From contig OZ253540.1 in NCBI GenBank assembly GCA_965262485.1, positions 1,426,001 through 1,490,000 of the forward strand: a stretch of 64,000 bases of DNA, written 5' to 3'. This DNA is from Bin87 sp965262485 (GTDB taxonomy: Bacteria; Chloroflexota; Dehalococcoidia; Lucifugimonadales; UBA3495). Below, one piece after another: positions 32,259 to 41,419 of this stretch (position 1 is its first letter; every line of letters starts with the position of its first letter). Both the position numbers and the translations under genes were made by a program. A model generated the notes under the pieces. It had not been told where the DNA came from, did no database searches, and saw only the letters and a program-made list of their open reading frames with translations.

Positions 32259-32846
32259 TCAGATGTCGCCCGGTGTTTCGCGACTCCAGCCAAGTATATC
32301 GCGCACCAGACACTGGAACCCCGGAATTACCGTGCCTCCGTCCAACGTATCATCCGCGGTATAAACAAGCGCCGGGCCATCCTGTGCGTAAGCGGCGATG
32401 ACGCGAGGCGTTGGATGAACCGTCCAGACCAGAGGAACGCCATAGCCGTGCCACATCGCCACCCGCTCAGCCACTTCCAGCGGCGGGTCATTAGGAGACA
32501 CTATCTCAACTACCAAATCGGGAATGATTTCGTAGTAGCCATGAACTTCTACATCCAGAGGCAGGGTTTCAGCGGAAATGTAAGCAATGTCGGGTTCCCG
32601 AACCGTGTCAGGTTCCCGCTCCAGGCGTATACCGGCGTCAGAGCCGGCAACACGTCCCAGCTGTCGCGGGAGTACGTGATTCACCAAGACCGCTCCCAGC
32701 ATCATTGCAATTTCGCCGTGCTTTCCACCTGCTGACATGGTTTCTTTCAATACCCCCCGCACCAATTCGCCTTTTACGCCCTGACTGGTCAAGCGCAGCA
32801 AATCGTCGGCGGTCAGCAGCTGTTGTTCAGTTCTTGCCATTGTCAT
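32259..32846 (-). CDS. Uma2-family (DUF820) protein
   Basis: A 195-residue short-type Uma2 protein; ATG 32846 is the usual N-terminus (MTMARTEQQLLTADDLL). Core: REPDIAYISAET, IPDLVVEIVSPND, YGVPLVWTVHPT. It precedes the LLM gene by 19 bases in the same orientation. Confidence 0.85.
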   Translation of the reverse strand: MTMARTEQQLLTADDLLRLTSQGVKGELVRGVLKETMSAGGKHGEIAMMLGAVLVNHVLPRQLGRVAGSDAGIRLEREPDTVREPDIAYISAETLPLDVEVHGYYEIIPDLVVEIVSPNDPPLEVAERVAMWHGYGVPLVWTVHPTPRVIAAYAQDGPALVYTADDTLDGGTVIPGFQCLVRDILGWSRETPGDI

Positions 32847-32938
32847 AGTTGCACCACAGCAATTCAAGTTGTGAGCTTGACCTTACACGCTCGTCCTGAT
32901 CCCGTTGAAGGATGGTCGTCGGCAGTTGGACAAGCTCA

Positions 32939-32967
32939 CCATGAGCGGCATGAGCGGCATGAGCGGA
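32939..32967. repeat. Short tandem repeat ATGAGCGGC
   Basis: Three consecutive ATGAGCGGC units inside a family E-like segment (GACAAGCTCACCATGAGCGG) between the hydrolase and Uma2 genes. Confidence 0.6.
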
Positions 32968-32979
32968 TGGGATAGAGCC

Positions 32980-33759
32980 TTACAAAAACGCCAGCGCGGT
33001 TTGCACGAATTCGTCGGGTTTCTCAATCTGCGGAGAGTGGCCGCAGTTGGGAATTATCGTAACCTCAGAGCCGGCCAGGGCCTGCTGGTACAGACCGGCG
33101 CACTCCACCGGAACCAGCGCATCCTGCTCGCCCCACACGATGTGCGTTGGGATACTAACCCGGCTCAGCTTCGCCGGCAGCCGCGGATTGTACATGTATG
33201 GCTTCCAGGTGAGCCGGATGGCCATCTCCCGGTCGCCCTCCGCCTGATCGGCCTGCTCCGGCGTCGGGGGAGTACCGTACATCTCATCCCACTCCGGCAC
33301 CTGCGAGGGGTCGTGGTACACCAGCTCGCGCACCTGGGCCGGACTGATGATGAAAATATCCGTGATCTCCCCTTCCACAGGCTTGATGCCAGCAGATCCC
33401 ACCAGCATCACCTTGCTGAAAGCGTGACGCGTCATCGACAGCATCTCGGCAGCCAGCCACCCACCCATCGAGAAACCGATGGCGCGTATGTTTTCAAGGC
33501 CTTCCTGCTCCTGGAACCACGTATAAAAACAGGCCAGGTCCTGCATCGACTCAACCCAGCTGGGACGGTCGCTGAGCCCGTACCCGGGGTGGGACGGCAG
33601 GTACACGGTAAACTTTTCGGCCAACGCCTGGGCATACCGGCGCGGTCCCGCGTTCCCGCCGGCTCCATGCAGCACCAGCAACGGGTCGCCGGTCCCCCCT
33701 TTATAAACCTGCAGGTTGCCGCCGGCCACCGAAACCGTTTCTTCAGTGAAATTTGCCAT
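32980..33759 (-). CDS. Alpha/beta hydrolase
   Basis: A 259-residue alpha/beta-hydrolase-fold protein. LLVLHGAGGNAGPRRY gives the oxyanion region, and IRAIGFSMGGWLAAEML contains the nucleophile elbow G-F-S-M-G. A late Asp lies near WGEQDALVPVE and the catalytic His is in NCGHSPQIEKP. AGGAG precedes ATG 33759. It sits between two LLM genes, so it may hydrolyse products of those oxygenases; this is inference. Confidence 0.9.
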   Translation of the reverse strand: MANFTEETVSVAGGNLQVYKGGTGDPLLVLHGAGGNAGPRRYAQALAEKFTVYLPSHPGYGLSDRPSWVESMQDLACFYTWFQEQEGLENIRAIGFSMGGWLAAEMLSMTRHAFSKVMLVGSAGIKPVEGEITDIFIISPAQVRELVYHDPSQVPEWDEMYGTPPTPEQADQAEGDREMAIRLTWKPYMYNPRLPAKLSRVSIPTHIVWGEQDALVPVECAGLYQQALAGSEVTIIPNCGHSPQIEKPDEFVQTALAFL

Positions 33760-33820
33760 TCTTGTATTGCTCCTTGAATCTCAAATCTGGCGTCTGGAAT
33801 CAATCATCAATGAGCAGGAT

Positions 33821-33875
33821 TTTCAGGATACGCATTGCGCAATCCTGTCTATCCTGCGGATCAATATAAACGTTC
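33821..33875. repeat. Family D repeat
   Basis: AGGATTTTCAGGATACGC and AATCCTGTCTATCCTGCGG form an inverted AATCCTG-type pair, related to the ATCCTGTCCATCCTG units elsewhere. Confidence 0.5.
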
Positions 33876-33911
33876 TGAAACCTTGGTAAAATAACCGAAA
33901 TGCCGGGCGGG

Positions 33912-35141
33912 TTAGCTGCCCGATTCCTGCTGTGCCATCTTCTGGAAGGGGTCGGTCAGCTCCAGCTCTTCGCCGATCTCGCGCAGCGCCGGCAGCACTT
34001 CCTGACCCATCAGTTCCAGGCAGCGCATCGTGTCCTCGTGGCTGATCGAACCGTCGTTGGTCCACACCGCCAGGATGCCGGGACGCATGTAGCTCAAAAC
34101 TTCCCGCAACTGCGAAACCACAGTGTCGGGACTGCCGATAATCCAGCGCCTGGAATCCAGAATCTCGTCGTAGTGGGCCGAGTCGAGGCCACCCACACGG
34201 AACGGGTCGCTGCGAATCTGCTCGCGCAAACGCAGGAAACGCGGGTCGTCGCTGCGGCTGCCGTAGCCCACCGGCGAGGCGTAATCGCGGGGCAGCGGGA
34301 TGCGACCCACGCCAATGTTTCCGACCATGTAGCCCTTGCCCACGTCGTAAGCCTTCTCGTCGGTGTCCTGCACGTGGATGCGGACCAGATAGCCGAAGTT
34401 CTCCGGACCCGGTTCGTAGCCGTGTTCACGGGCGGTCTCGGAGTAGATGGACTTCATATCCTCGGTTCCCTGGGGATCGGTTTCCAGGAAGATGTACGGG
34501 TAGTTGTGTTCGGCGCACCACACCAGCGTTTCGGGACTGCCCGTGCCCGGGATCCAGATGGGCGGGTGCGGCTTCTGCAACGGCACCTGGAACGGATTGA
34601 CCACGCGGAACTGATAGTGCTTGCCCTCCCAGCGGAAGGGCCCCGGAGTCGTCCAGGTCTTCAGAACCAGGTCGTGGGCTTCTTCGAATCGTTCCCGGTT
34701 GTACAGCGGGTTGGTATTGGTGGCGAGGCTTTCCACCCCGGTGCCGCGCACGAATCCGGATACCAGCCGACCACCGGAAATCATGTCGATCTCGGCCAGC
34801 TCTTCGGCCAGTCGCAGGGGGTTGTCAAAAATGGGCAGCGGATTGCCCAGCAGCACGATCTTGGGCTTGGTAGTCGTGCGGGCCAGAATCGCCGCTTCCA
34901 GGTTCATCGTCGCGCCCAGGCAGGTCGGCGTATTGTGGTGCTCATTCAGCATCAGCCCATCAAAACCAACCTCTTCCGAGTACTGGTACTCGTCCAGGTA
35001 CATGTTATAGAGGTAGTGCCCTTCCTGCGGGTCAAAGTTGGAATTGGAGAAAGTGAGCCGAACCGCCTCATTGGGCGAATTACGCACATCCTCCTCCGTA
35101 TAATTCACGTAAGCCCGTTCAGTAAACCGCATCAAAAACAT
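33912..35141 (-). CDS. LLM-class flavin-dependent monooxygenase
   Basis: A 409-residue luciferase-like protein with a strong GGAGG before ATG 35141. Motifs: EEVGFDGLMLNEHHNTPTC, LLGNPLPIFDNPLRLAEE, DMISGGRLVSGFVRGTG and PPIWIPGTGSPETLVW. Similar over most of its length to the protein at 31112, with a different C-terminal insert. Substrate unknown. Confidence 0.92.
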   Translation of the reverse strand: MFLMRFTERAYVNYTEEDVRNSPNEAVRLTFSNSNFDPQEGHYLYNMYLDEYQYSEEVGFDGLMLNEHHNTPTCLGATMNLEAAILARTTTKPKIVLLGNPLPIFDNPLRLAEELAEIDMISGGRLVSGFVRGTGVESLATNTNPLYNRERFEEAHDLVLKTWTTPGPFRWEGKHYQFRVVNPFQVPLQKPHPPIWIPGTGSPETLVWCAEHNYPYIFLETDPQGTEDMKSIYSETAREHGYEPGPENFGYLVRIHVQDTDEKAYDVGKGYMVGNIGVGRIPLPRDYASPVGYGSRSDDPRFLRLREQIRSDPFRVGGLDSAHYDEILDSRRWIIGSPDTVVSQLREVLSYMRPGILAVWTNDGSISHEDTMRCLELMGQEVLPALREIGEELELTDPFQKMAQQESGS

Positions 35142-35199
35142 GTCTGACCTCCTTCAGGCGCTGGGTGGCGTTGGGGGCGTCAACTGGAAAAAGTGGCAA

Positions 35200-35625
35200 A
35201 GCCGTCGCTTCGCCACATAATACACCCAAAGGGCAATGGGTGTGGGGGGCGCCCGGTCAGTGCCTTCCGATCATCCCGTCATTCCGGCCTTGAGCCGAAA
35301 TCCAGAGCCTGCGAACTAACATGGATGCACAGGATAGACAGGATTGGGGCCCGCCGTAGGCTCCCTCTCCCCTTGCTGACAAGGGTATGTATTTGGTGTT
35401 TCCTACTTCGGGACGATAGATTTCTCCGGGTCAGGCGGCGAGCCAGGATGTGGCTCAAGAAGCAACAATACCTTTGTCAACCCGTCGTTTACTCATGCGT
35501 ACCCACTTTGTCATTGCGAGCGTAGCGTGGCAATCTCGTCGCCGTAGCAACGGCGGTTCGCCGACGTGTGTTCAGCCTCATCGAGATTGCCACGTCGCTG
35601 CGCTCCTCGCAATGACAGTAGGCCA
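35200..35625. repeat. Repeat-filled gap: family D/E/C motifs and family A copy 4
   Basis: This 500-base gap holds no gene that I can support. A family D motif (ACAGGATAGACAGGATTGG) is at about 35327, a CTCCCTCTCCCC family C piece near 35362, and a full family A unit at 35491-35622: leader TCATGCGTACCCACTTTGTC, both arms, ending CTCCTCGCAATGACAG. Confidence 0.75.
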
Positions 35626-35644
35626 GTTTGGTTCGTCTCCCCTT

Positions 35645-36409
35645 CTATTCCGGCGACTGCCCTTGTTCCCGCAACTGTTCCTCCAGTTGCCGTATCCTTT
35701 CGTCCCGCTCCCGCAGATCCGCTTCCCGTTCCCGCAACTCCGCTTGCGCTGCTTCCATCGCCAACCGTACCCCCCGACGGTTCAGCAGGATTTCGCCTGT
35801 GCCCGGGTCTTGCAGCTCCAGCCAGCCGTCGTTCCACCGCAAGTTCAGGCGCAACAGCGGGCTGTATCCCCAGCTGATGCCTTCCGCATCCGTATGGATG
35901 TCAAAAGGCCGGTAGGCGCCGTTCTCCAGATACTCCCCCGCCAGCGCAGCCCCGTACATCTCGCCGCCGCTGGCGTCAAACCGCCAGTATTCGGGAACGC
36001 CCAGCGCAGCGTACCGGTCACGCTTGACGCCGGTGTCGTTCTCGAAGGTAGTTTCCGACGCCACTTCCAGTACGAAATCCGGCGGCTTCCCAACTTCCCA
36101 GATGACATACCCGTTGCGCCGGTATAACGCATCGGCGTCAACGTCAAAGGCGATGCAAATGTCTGGCTGAACGCGTCGGTTGCGGTCGGTGGGATCGTAA
36201 TAAATTATGGGGTTCGTTTCAACGAGAACGTCAGAGGCTCCCTTGAGGTCAGCCAGAATTTGCATTATGTGGAGGATAAAGGGGTTCTGTTGCATGGCAT
36301 CCGGGATTGGCTCAGCGTCCGGTAGCGTCGGCGCGTCCAGGCCGAAGAAAGGGTCAAGGTTAGGGATGTCTGCGCCGGATACCAGCGCATTAGGCAGTTT
36401 GGTAGTCAT
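35645..36409 (-). CDS. Uma2-family protein with C-terminal coiled coil
   Basis: A 254-residue long-type Uma2 protein: VQPDICIAFDVD, PDFVLEVASETTF and LGVPEYWRFDASGGEMY form the core. The last 45 residues are a charged helix with repeated RERE and RQLEEQL. This tail recalls those of the Uma2 proteins at 24662 and 39325. Role unknown. Confidence 0.85.
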   Translation of the reverse strand: MTTKLPNALVSGADIPNLDPFFGLDAPTLPDAEPIPDAMQQNPFILHIMQILADLKGASDVLVETNPIIYYDPTDRNRRVQPDICIAFDVDADALYRRNGYVIWEVGKPPDFVLEVASETTFENDTGVKRDRYAALGVPEYWRFDASGGEMYGAALAGEYLENGAYRPFDIHTDAEGISWGYSPLLRLNLRWNDGWLELQDPGTGEILLNRRGVRLAMEAAQAELREREADLRERDERIRQLEEQLREQGQSPE

Positions 36410-36441
36410 CAGAGGCTCCCACTCCCCTTTGTTTCAGCCTA

Positions 36442-37617
36442 TTATACCCCCGCCGCCCCTTCCTTCTTAAAATGCGGTATCACCTCGGCGGCAAATCGCC
36501 CCATCTGCTCCCGGAACTGCGTCGTCGTCGCACCCATGGGGAAGGCGATCATCACCTGATCCAGCCCAGGATATTTGTGCTGCAATTCTTGCAGGTACGC
36601 CACCGTTTCCTCCGGGCTGCCGGCGAACCACGCCCGGTTGTCGATCACGTCCTGGAAGTTACTGCCGGCGGCGATGTGCCTGGCGACCCCGCCGGGACCG
36701 GTGGCCGCGATCTGTTGATCGCTGTAGCGCAGCATCCCCAGCGGCGCGGCGAACTTCACGTGCTCCTCGAACAGCGGCTCCAGCTGACGTCGCGCTGCCG
36801 CCGCCGAATCGTCGACCATCGCCCACAGACCAATGCACAATCCCTCGCCCAGCGCCAGGTCCCGTCCCACTCGCTGGTTGGCCGCCTGGTAACGATGAAC
36901 CCATTCCTCCACGTATTCCTGGCCCGTGCCCAGAATGACGCCCTTGATACCCCACTTGGCCATAAAGTCCAGCGCCCGGTCCGACGCGCTGACGATGGGT
37001 TGCCACACGTCCACCGGTTGAGTCCGGGGGCGCGGCACCAGCGTAACTTCTTTCAGATCATAGCCGCGATATGGAATTGCGGGCGGGATAGTGTAGTGCT
37101 TGCCCTGATGCGAAAATGACTCGCTGTTAAAGGCTTTCATCACGATTTCAAACTGTTCCTCGAACAGCTCGCGGTTGGCGTCGCCGTCAATCATCGGAGC
37201 GCCGAAGGATTCCACCTCGCGCGTGTGGTAGCCGCGCCCGATCCCGAAAACCACCCGGCCTTCGGTGAGGATGTCCACCATGGCAAAATCTTCGGCCAGC
37301 CGGATGGGGTGCCACATGGGCAGGATGTTGAATCCGCAGCCGAACTTGATGCGCTTGGTGTGCTGGGCCAGGTATTGGCTCATAATCAGCAGGTTGGGGA
37401 TGCACTCATACCCCTCGCGCTGAAAGTGGTGCTCCGCCATCCAGAGGATGTCAAAACCCAGATCGTCCAGGAACACCGCTGCCTGACGCGCAATGTCCAT
37501 CGCCGTGGCCAACCGGTCGTTGTCATACCATCGATCATTGGCCGGAACACCGTCGAATCCGATGCCATCGCCTTCCAGCACATGGCCGGCGTAAAGTGTA
37601 GAAAATGTCTGGATCAT
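36442..37617 (-). CDS. LLM-class flavin-dependent monooxygenase (different subgroup)
   Basis: A 391-residue luciferase-like protein with GGGAGG before ATG 37617. Motifs: DDLGFDILWMAEHHFQREGYECIPN, FGCGFNILPMWHPIRLAED, DILTEGRVVFGIGRGYH. The AEHHF signature and the RGYHTREVE segment differ from the NEHHN group. The C-terminus has WFAGSPEETVAYLQEL, the usual closing motif. Substrate unknown. Confidence 0.92.
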   Translation of the reverse strand: MIQTFSTLYAGHVLEGDGIGFDGVPANDRWYDNDRLATAMDIARQAAVFLDDLGFDILWMAEHHFQREGYECIPNLLIMSQYLAQHTKRIKFGCGFNILPMWHPIRLAEDFAMVDILTEGRVVFGIGRGYHTREVESFGAPMIDGDANRELFEEQFEIVMKAFNSESFSHQGKHYTIPPAIPYRGYDLKEVTLVPRPRTQPVDVWQPIVSASDRALDFMAKWGIKGVILGTGQEYVEEWVHRYQAANQRVGRDLALGEGLCIGLWAMVDDSAAAARRQLEPLFEEHVKFAAPLGMLRYSDQQIAATGPGGVARHIAAGSNFQDVIDNRAWFAGSPEETVAYLQELQHKYPGLDQVMIAFPMGATTTQFREQMGRFAAEVIPHFKKEGAAGV

Positions 37618-37699
37618 TGGAAATTCCTCCCTGAACGCATCTTGCGTCGGACAGCGCTCACCATAACGTAAAGCAACCCACCCCGCAATAACGCCGCCA

Positions 37700-37930
37700 C
37701 CTCACAGGTACCCGCTTTAATCTGTCATTGCGGGGAGCACAGCCGCTCATGGTGAGCCGGTCGAACCACGTGGTAATCCCACTACACATGACACCCAATA
37801 ATCCTGTCCATCCCTTCCATCCTGTTCATCCAGGTAAAAACCCGTCCCCACCCCCTCTCGTCCTGAGCCTGTCGAAGGACGCCCCGTCATCCCATCGAGA
37901 TTGCCACGCCACGCTCGCAATGACAAAGTT
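37700..37930. repeat. Repeat-filled gap: partial family A with family D and E inside
   Basis: Family A-like ends (GTACCCGCTTTAATCTGTCATTGCG... and ...CGAGATTGCCACGCCACGCTCGCAATGACA) enclose a family D unit (AATCCTGTCCATCCC...) and a family E unit (GTCCTGAGCCTGTCGAAGGAC). No gene is supported in 37618-38022. Confidence 0.65.
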
Positions 37931-38022
37931 GGTACGCGATAACGCCCCCGCTACCTCGCCATCACAACCCGTTGTGCGCTAAACTGATGATGCAAATTCG
38001 CCGTTATCAGGAGTGCGGCAAA

Positions 38023-39243
38023 ATGGTGGACAACGGATTGTCCGGCGACAACGGACACAATACAGACGCATCGCCGCCCAGCGTGTACAGCGATGACGGT
38101 GTAACCATCATCGGAATGATCGGCGTGGTGCGAGAGGCGGACGCCAATCGCGGCGCTACGCTCAGCCTCTTTGGCGGCGGAATCAATCCCGGCGCCGAGG
38201 TGCCAGCAGGCGTCGACCCCGACTACATCCTGGACTTCGCCCGCACCCACGAAGCCGCCGGTTTCGACCTGGTTCTCACCGGATACTCGTCGTCCACGCC
38301 CGACGGCTTCGAAATCGCCGGCTACGCCGCCGCCCACACCCGGCGCCTTGGCTATCTCATCGCCCACCGCCCCGGATTCGTTGCGCCAACCCTCGCGGCC
38401 CGCAAGGCCGCCACCCTCGACCAGCTCACCAACGGACGCATCGCCCTGCACATCATCACCGGCGGCAACGACCTGGAGCAGCGGCAGGACGGCGACTGGC
38501 TCGACCACGACGCCCGCTACCGGCGCACCGATGAGTATCTCGACGTCATGCGCCGCATCTGGACCGAAACCGACCCCTTCGACCACGACGGCGAGTTTTA
38601 CCGGCTGCAGGGCGCTTTCAGCCAGGCCCGATGCCGTCAGGCTCCCCACGTGCCGCTGTTTTTCGGTGGCGCGTCCGACATGGCGCTGGACGTCGCCAGC
38701 CGTCGCGCCGACCTTTTTGCGCTGTGGGGTGAGCCCCGATCCTCTATCGCCGAGCGCATCGCAGACGTTCGCAATCGCGTCGGCGCCGCCGGTCGCAACC
38801 CGTCCGACATGCGTTTCAGTCTCTCCGCACGCCCGATACTGGGCGCAACCGAGGCCAAGGCGTGGGAACTCGCCGAGGCCATCCTGGCCCGTGTGCAGCA
38901 GGCCACCGCCGGCCGCATAACTCCCGGCGTGCCCACCCGTCCCCAATCGGAGGGCGCGTGGCGACTGCTCCGTTTTGCCGCCCAGGGCAACGTACACGAC
39001 GAACGCCTGTGGATGCCCATCGCCGCCGCCAGCGGAGCCTCGGGCAGCACCACCTGTCTCGTGGGCACCCCGCAGCAGGTCGCCGATTCCCTGCTGGCCT
39101 ACTACGACCTGGGCTGCTCGGCTTTCATCATCCGCGGTTTCGATCCCCTCGCCGACGCCGCCGAGTATGGGCGGGAGTTGATCCCGCTGATCCGGGAAGG
39201 CGTGGCCCAGCGGCGCGGCGCCGGCGTTGTGTCCACCGGCTGA
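38023..39243 (+). CDS. LLM-class monooxygenase, SsuD (alkanesulfonate monooxygenase)-like
   Basis: ATG 38023 follows CAGGAG at 9 bases; 406 residues. The sequence fits the SsuD/NtaA branch: AGFDLVLTGYSSSTPDGFEIAGYAA, LIAHRPGFVAPTLAARKAATLDQLTNGR, HIITGGNDLEQRQDGDWLDHDARYRRTDEY, GAFSQARCRQ and PLFFGGASDMALDVAS. SsuD releases sulfite from alkanesulfonates with FMNH2. No ssuE or transport genes are nearby, so another sulfonate- or flavin-linked substrate is possible. Confidence 0.9.
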   Translation: MVDNGLSGDNGHNTDASPPSVYSDDGVTIIGMIGVVREADANRGATLSLFGGGINPGAEVPAGVDPDYILDFARTHEAAGFDLVLTGYSSSTPDGFEIAGYAAAHTRRLGYLIAHRPGFVAPTLAARKAATLDQLTNGRIALHIITGGNDLEQRQDGDWLDHDARYRRTDEYLDVMRRIWTETDPFDHDGEFYRLQGAFSQARCRQAPHVPLFFGGASDMALDVASRRADLFALWGEPRSSIAERIADVRNRVGAAGRNPSDMRFSLSARPILGATEAKAWELAEAILARVQQATAGRITPGVPTRPQSEGAWRLLRFAAQGNVHDERLWMPIAAASGASGSTTCLVGTPQQVADSLLAYYDLGCSAFIIRGFDPLADAAEYGRELIPLIREGVAQRRGAGVVSTG

Positions 39244-39324
39244 CGGTATCCGACCGGGCGCCAACCTGCTATCATTCAGGTGAACAACCCCACCCGCTGA
39301 CGCTTGTTTCGGAGATCAGCGCCC

Positions 39325-40134
39325 ATGGTTAGCAAATTCATTAAAAGCGGCTTGAGCCGGCCCCTGGAAGAAGATGACCCGAGCATCTTCTACCCTGACT
39401 CGGACGGTGTGCCTTTGGCCGAGACCGATTTTCAATTCTACCCACTGACTGAAACCGTCCACGCCCTGCGACTGCATTTCACCGAACGCCCCGACGTTTA
39501 CGTGTCCGGCGATATGCTCATGTACTACCGTATGAACGACAATACGGTGCGGGTAGCTCCCGACGTGTTCGTGGTGTTTGGCGTCGATGACCACATGCGC
39601 CGTTCTTACATCATCTGGCGGGAAGGCGGCAAAACTCCCGATTTCGTGATGGAAATAGCGTCACCGAGCACCTACGTTCGGGATGCGACCGAGAAACGGG
39701 CCATTTATGCTGCCTTCGGCGTCACCGAATACTGGCGTTTTGACCCCACCGAAGAATGCTTTACTCCACCACTGGAGGGGGAACGCCTCACCGAACACGG
39801 GCTTTACGAAGCCATCCCGGTTCACGAAGAGGCGGCATCCGGCGGCATGCTGCGGGGACACAGCGCTGTGCTCGGCCTGGATATTTGCGTACTCCCCGGC
39901 CTGCAACTCAGATTGTATGATCCGATCAACCGCACCTGGCTGCGGAACCTCGCGGAATCCGAAGCTGCCCTACTATCTTCGGAGGCTGCCCTACTATCTT
40001 CCGAAGTTGCCCATCAGGCTACCGAAGCTGCCCGCCAGTCTTCCGAAGCTGCCCATCAGGCTGCCGAAGAGCGCCTCCGGCGTCTGGAGGCTCAGCTGCG
40101 GGAACAGGGGATTGCTCCGACTGACGACAACTGA
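39325..40134 (+). CDS. Uma2-family protein with repeated Ala/Ser tail
   Basis: ATG 39325 follows GGAG; 269 residues. It is very similar to the Uma2 protein at 24662 (same DDPSI, SDG, YYRMNDNTV, APDVF, PDFVMEIASPSTYVRD and GVTEYWRFDPTEECFTP stretches). Its C-terminus carries seven-residue units (AALLSSE, AHQATEA, ARQSSEA, AHQAAEE) as a probable coiled coil, encoded by near-repeated 21-base units at about 39960-40065. Confidence 0.87.
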   Translation: MVSKFIKSGLSRPLEEDDPSIFYPDSDGVPLAETDFQFYPLTETVHALRLHFTERPDVYVSGDMLMYYRMNDNTVRVAPDVFVVFGVDDHMRRSYIIWREGGKTPDFVMEIASPSTYVRDATEKRAIYAAFGVTEYWRFDPTEECFTPPLEGERLTEHGLYEAIPVHEEAASGGMLRGHSAVLGLDICVLPGLQLRLYDPINRTWLRNLAESEAALLSSEAALLSSEVAHQATEAARQSSEAAHQAAEERLRRLEAQLREQGIAPTDDN

Positions 40135-40192
40135 CCATTGGCATCAATCTGACTTCCCTACCCCAACATCGACACCCATCGGAGGCCCTAAC

Positions 40193-41404
40193 ATGGTGGA
40201 CTACGCCAGCCTGTTCTCCCGCAACTTGCCCCGCTCCGTGGCAACTCCGGAGGGCGCCAGCGCTCAGGTCAAGTACATTTTCTCCGTAACCAATGCTGTC
40301 CCCGAGGTTATCGACGCCGACGAGTATCTCACTGCCATCGCCTCCGGTCTCGAGGGTGGAGGCGCGGCCTCGCTGGCCGGTTACCCACCCGCCGGCGGAC
40401 ACGTCGGCCTGCGTGAACTCATCGCCCAGCGGCTGGCATCCAACCGCGGATTCAACGCCTCTCCCGATGACGTCTTCATAGCCGACGGCGCCGGCGGGTC
40501 CATCACCATCCTGCTGGATTCCTTCATCAACCCCGGCGATCCTGTCCTGGTGGAAGAATTCACCTACATGGGCAGCCTCCGCATGATGATGGAACGCGGC
40601 GCCGAACCTATCCATGTACCCAGCGACGAGGACGGTATGCTCCCCGACGCCGTCGAAGACATCCTGTCGTCCCTGGATAGGGCCGGTCGCCGCGCCAAGT
40701 TCATCTGGACCATTCCCGTCTTTCAAAACCCACTCGGCTTCACCGTGTCCGAAGCCCGGCGCAACGCCCTGCTCGACGTGGCCGAACGCTGGGGTGTGCC
40801 CATCCTCGAGAACGAATCCTACGCCGACTTCCGCATCGACGGCGACCCGTTGCCGCCGGCCATGTCCGGCATGAGGGATAACGCCGATGTCATGTACGTC
40901 TCGTCGTTTACCAAGTTGCTGGGCTGCGGGTTGCGCGTCGGGTTCGGCGTCCTACCGCCGGCCGTCAAGGCCGCCTTGCCCCTGGCCAACGCCCAAAACC
41001 TGCCCCGGCGCAACGCCAGCCATCTGGCCACCATGCTGGTGTATGAATACATGCGCGATCACGAGGCCGAACACATCGAAGCAGTGCGCAAGGCGTTGCT
41101 GGTCCGCCGGGATGCCATGCTTGAAGCCCTCACGGCCAACTTCCCGGCCTTCTGCGAGTGGACCGAACCCCAGGGCGGCATGATGATCTTCGTCCGCCTG
41201 CCCGAGGGCGCCGACACCTGGAGCACGCTGGTCAAGGCCACCCAGCGCGATGTCAAATACAACCCCGGCGGCATGTTCCGTTCCGACCGCGACCGCAACA
41301 ACCACTTCCGTCTCACCTACAGCCACAACTCCCCCGCCGAGATACACGAGGGCATCGCCCGCCTCGCCGAACTGTTTCGCGAAGAGGGCTACTTCGAAGG
41401 CTAG
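40193..41404 (+). CDS. PLP-dependent aminotransferase, class I/II
   Basis: ATG 40193 follows GGAGG; 403 residues. It has LAGYPPAGGHVGLRELIAQRL, IADGAGGSITILLDSF, VEEFTYMGSL, IPVFQNPLGFTVSEARR, ENESYADF and the PLP-lysine motif SSFTKLLGCGLRVGF. It resembles the 2-aminoadipate aminotransferase/MocR-domain group (GGMMIFVRLPE near the end). The formate dehydrogenase gene starts 15 bases downstream, suggesting one transcript. Substrate unknown. Confidence 0.9.
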   Translation: MVDYASLFSRNLPRSVATPEGASAQVKYIFSVTNAVPEVIDADEYLTAIASGLEGGGAASLAGYPPAGGHVGLRELIAQRLASNRGFNASPDDVFIADGAGGSITILLDSFINPGDPVLVEEFTYMGSLRMMMERGAEPIHVPSDEDGMLPDAVEDILSSLDRAGRRAKFIWTIPVFQNPLGFTVSEARRNALLDVAERWGVPILENESYADFRIDGDPLPPAMSGMRDNADVMYVSSFTKLLGCGLRVGFGVLPPAVKAALPLANAQNLPRRNASHLATMLVYEYMRDHEAEHIEAVRKALLVRRDAMLEALTANFPAFCEWTEPQGGMMIFVRLPEGADTWSTLVKATQRDVKYNPGGMFRSDRDRNNHFRLTYSHNSPAEIHEGIARLAELFREEGYFEG

Positions 41405-41419
41405 CCCAAGGAATCTACC

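Noticed and set aside
31046..35147. Long plus-strand frames opposite the two LLM genes.
   Set aside because: Shadows of the LLM genes; no ribosome sites or recognisable motifs.
37951..39264. Minus-strand frame of 437 codons opposite the SsuD-like gene.
   Set aside because: Gly/Val/Ala-rich shadow; the plus strand encodes a complete LLM protein with a good ribosome site.
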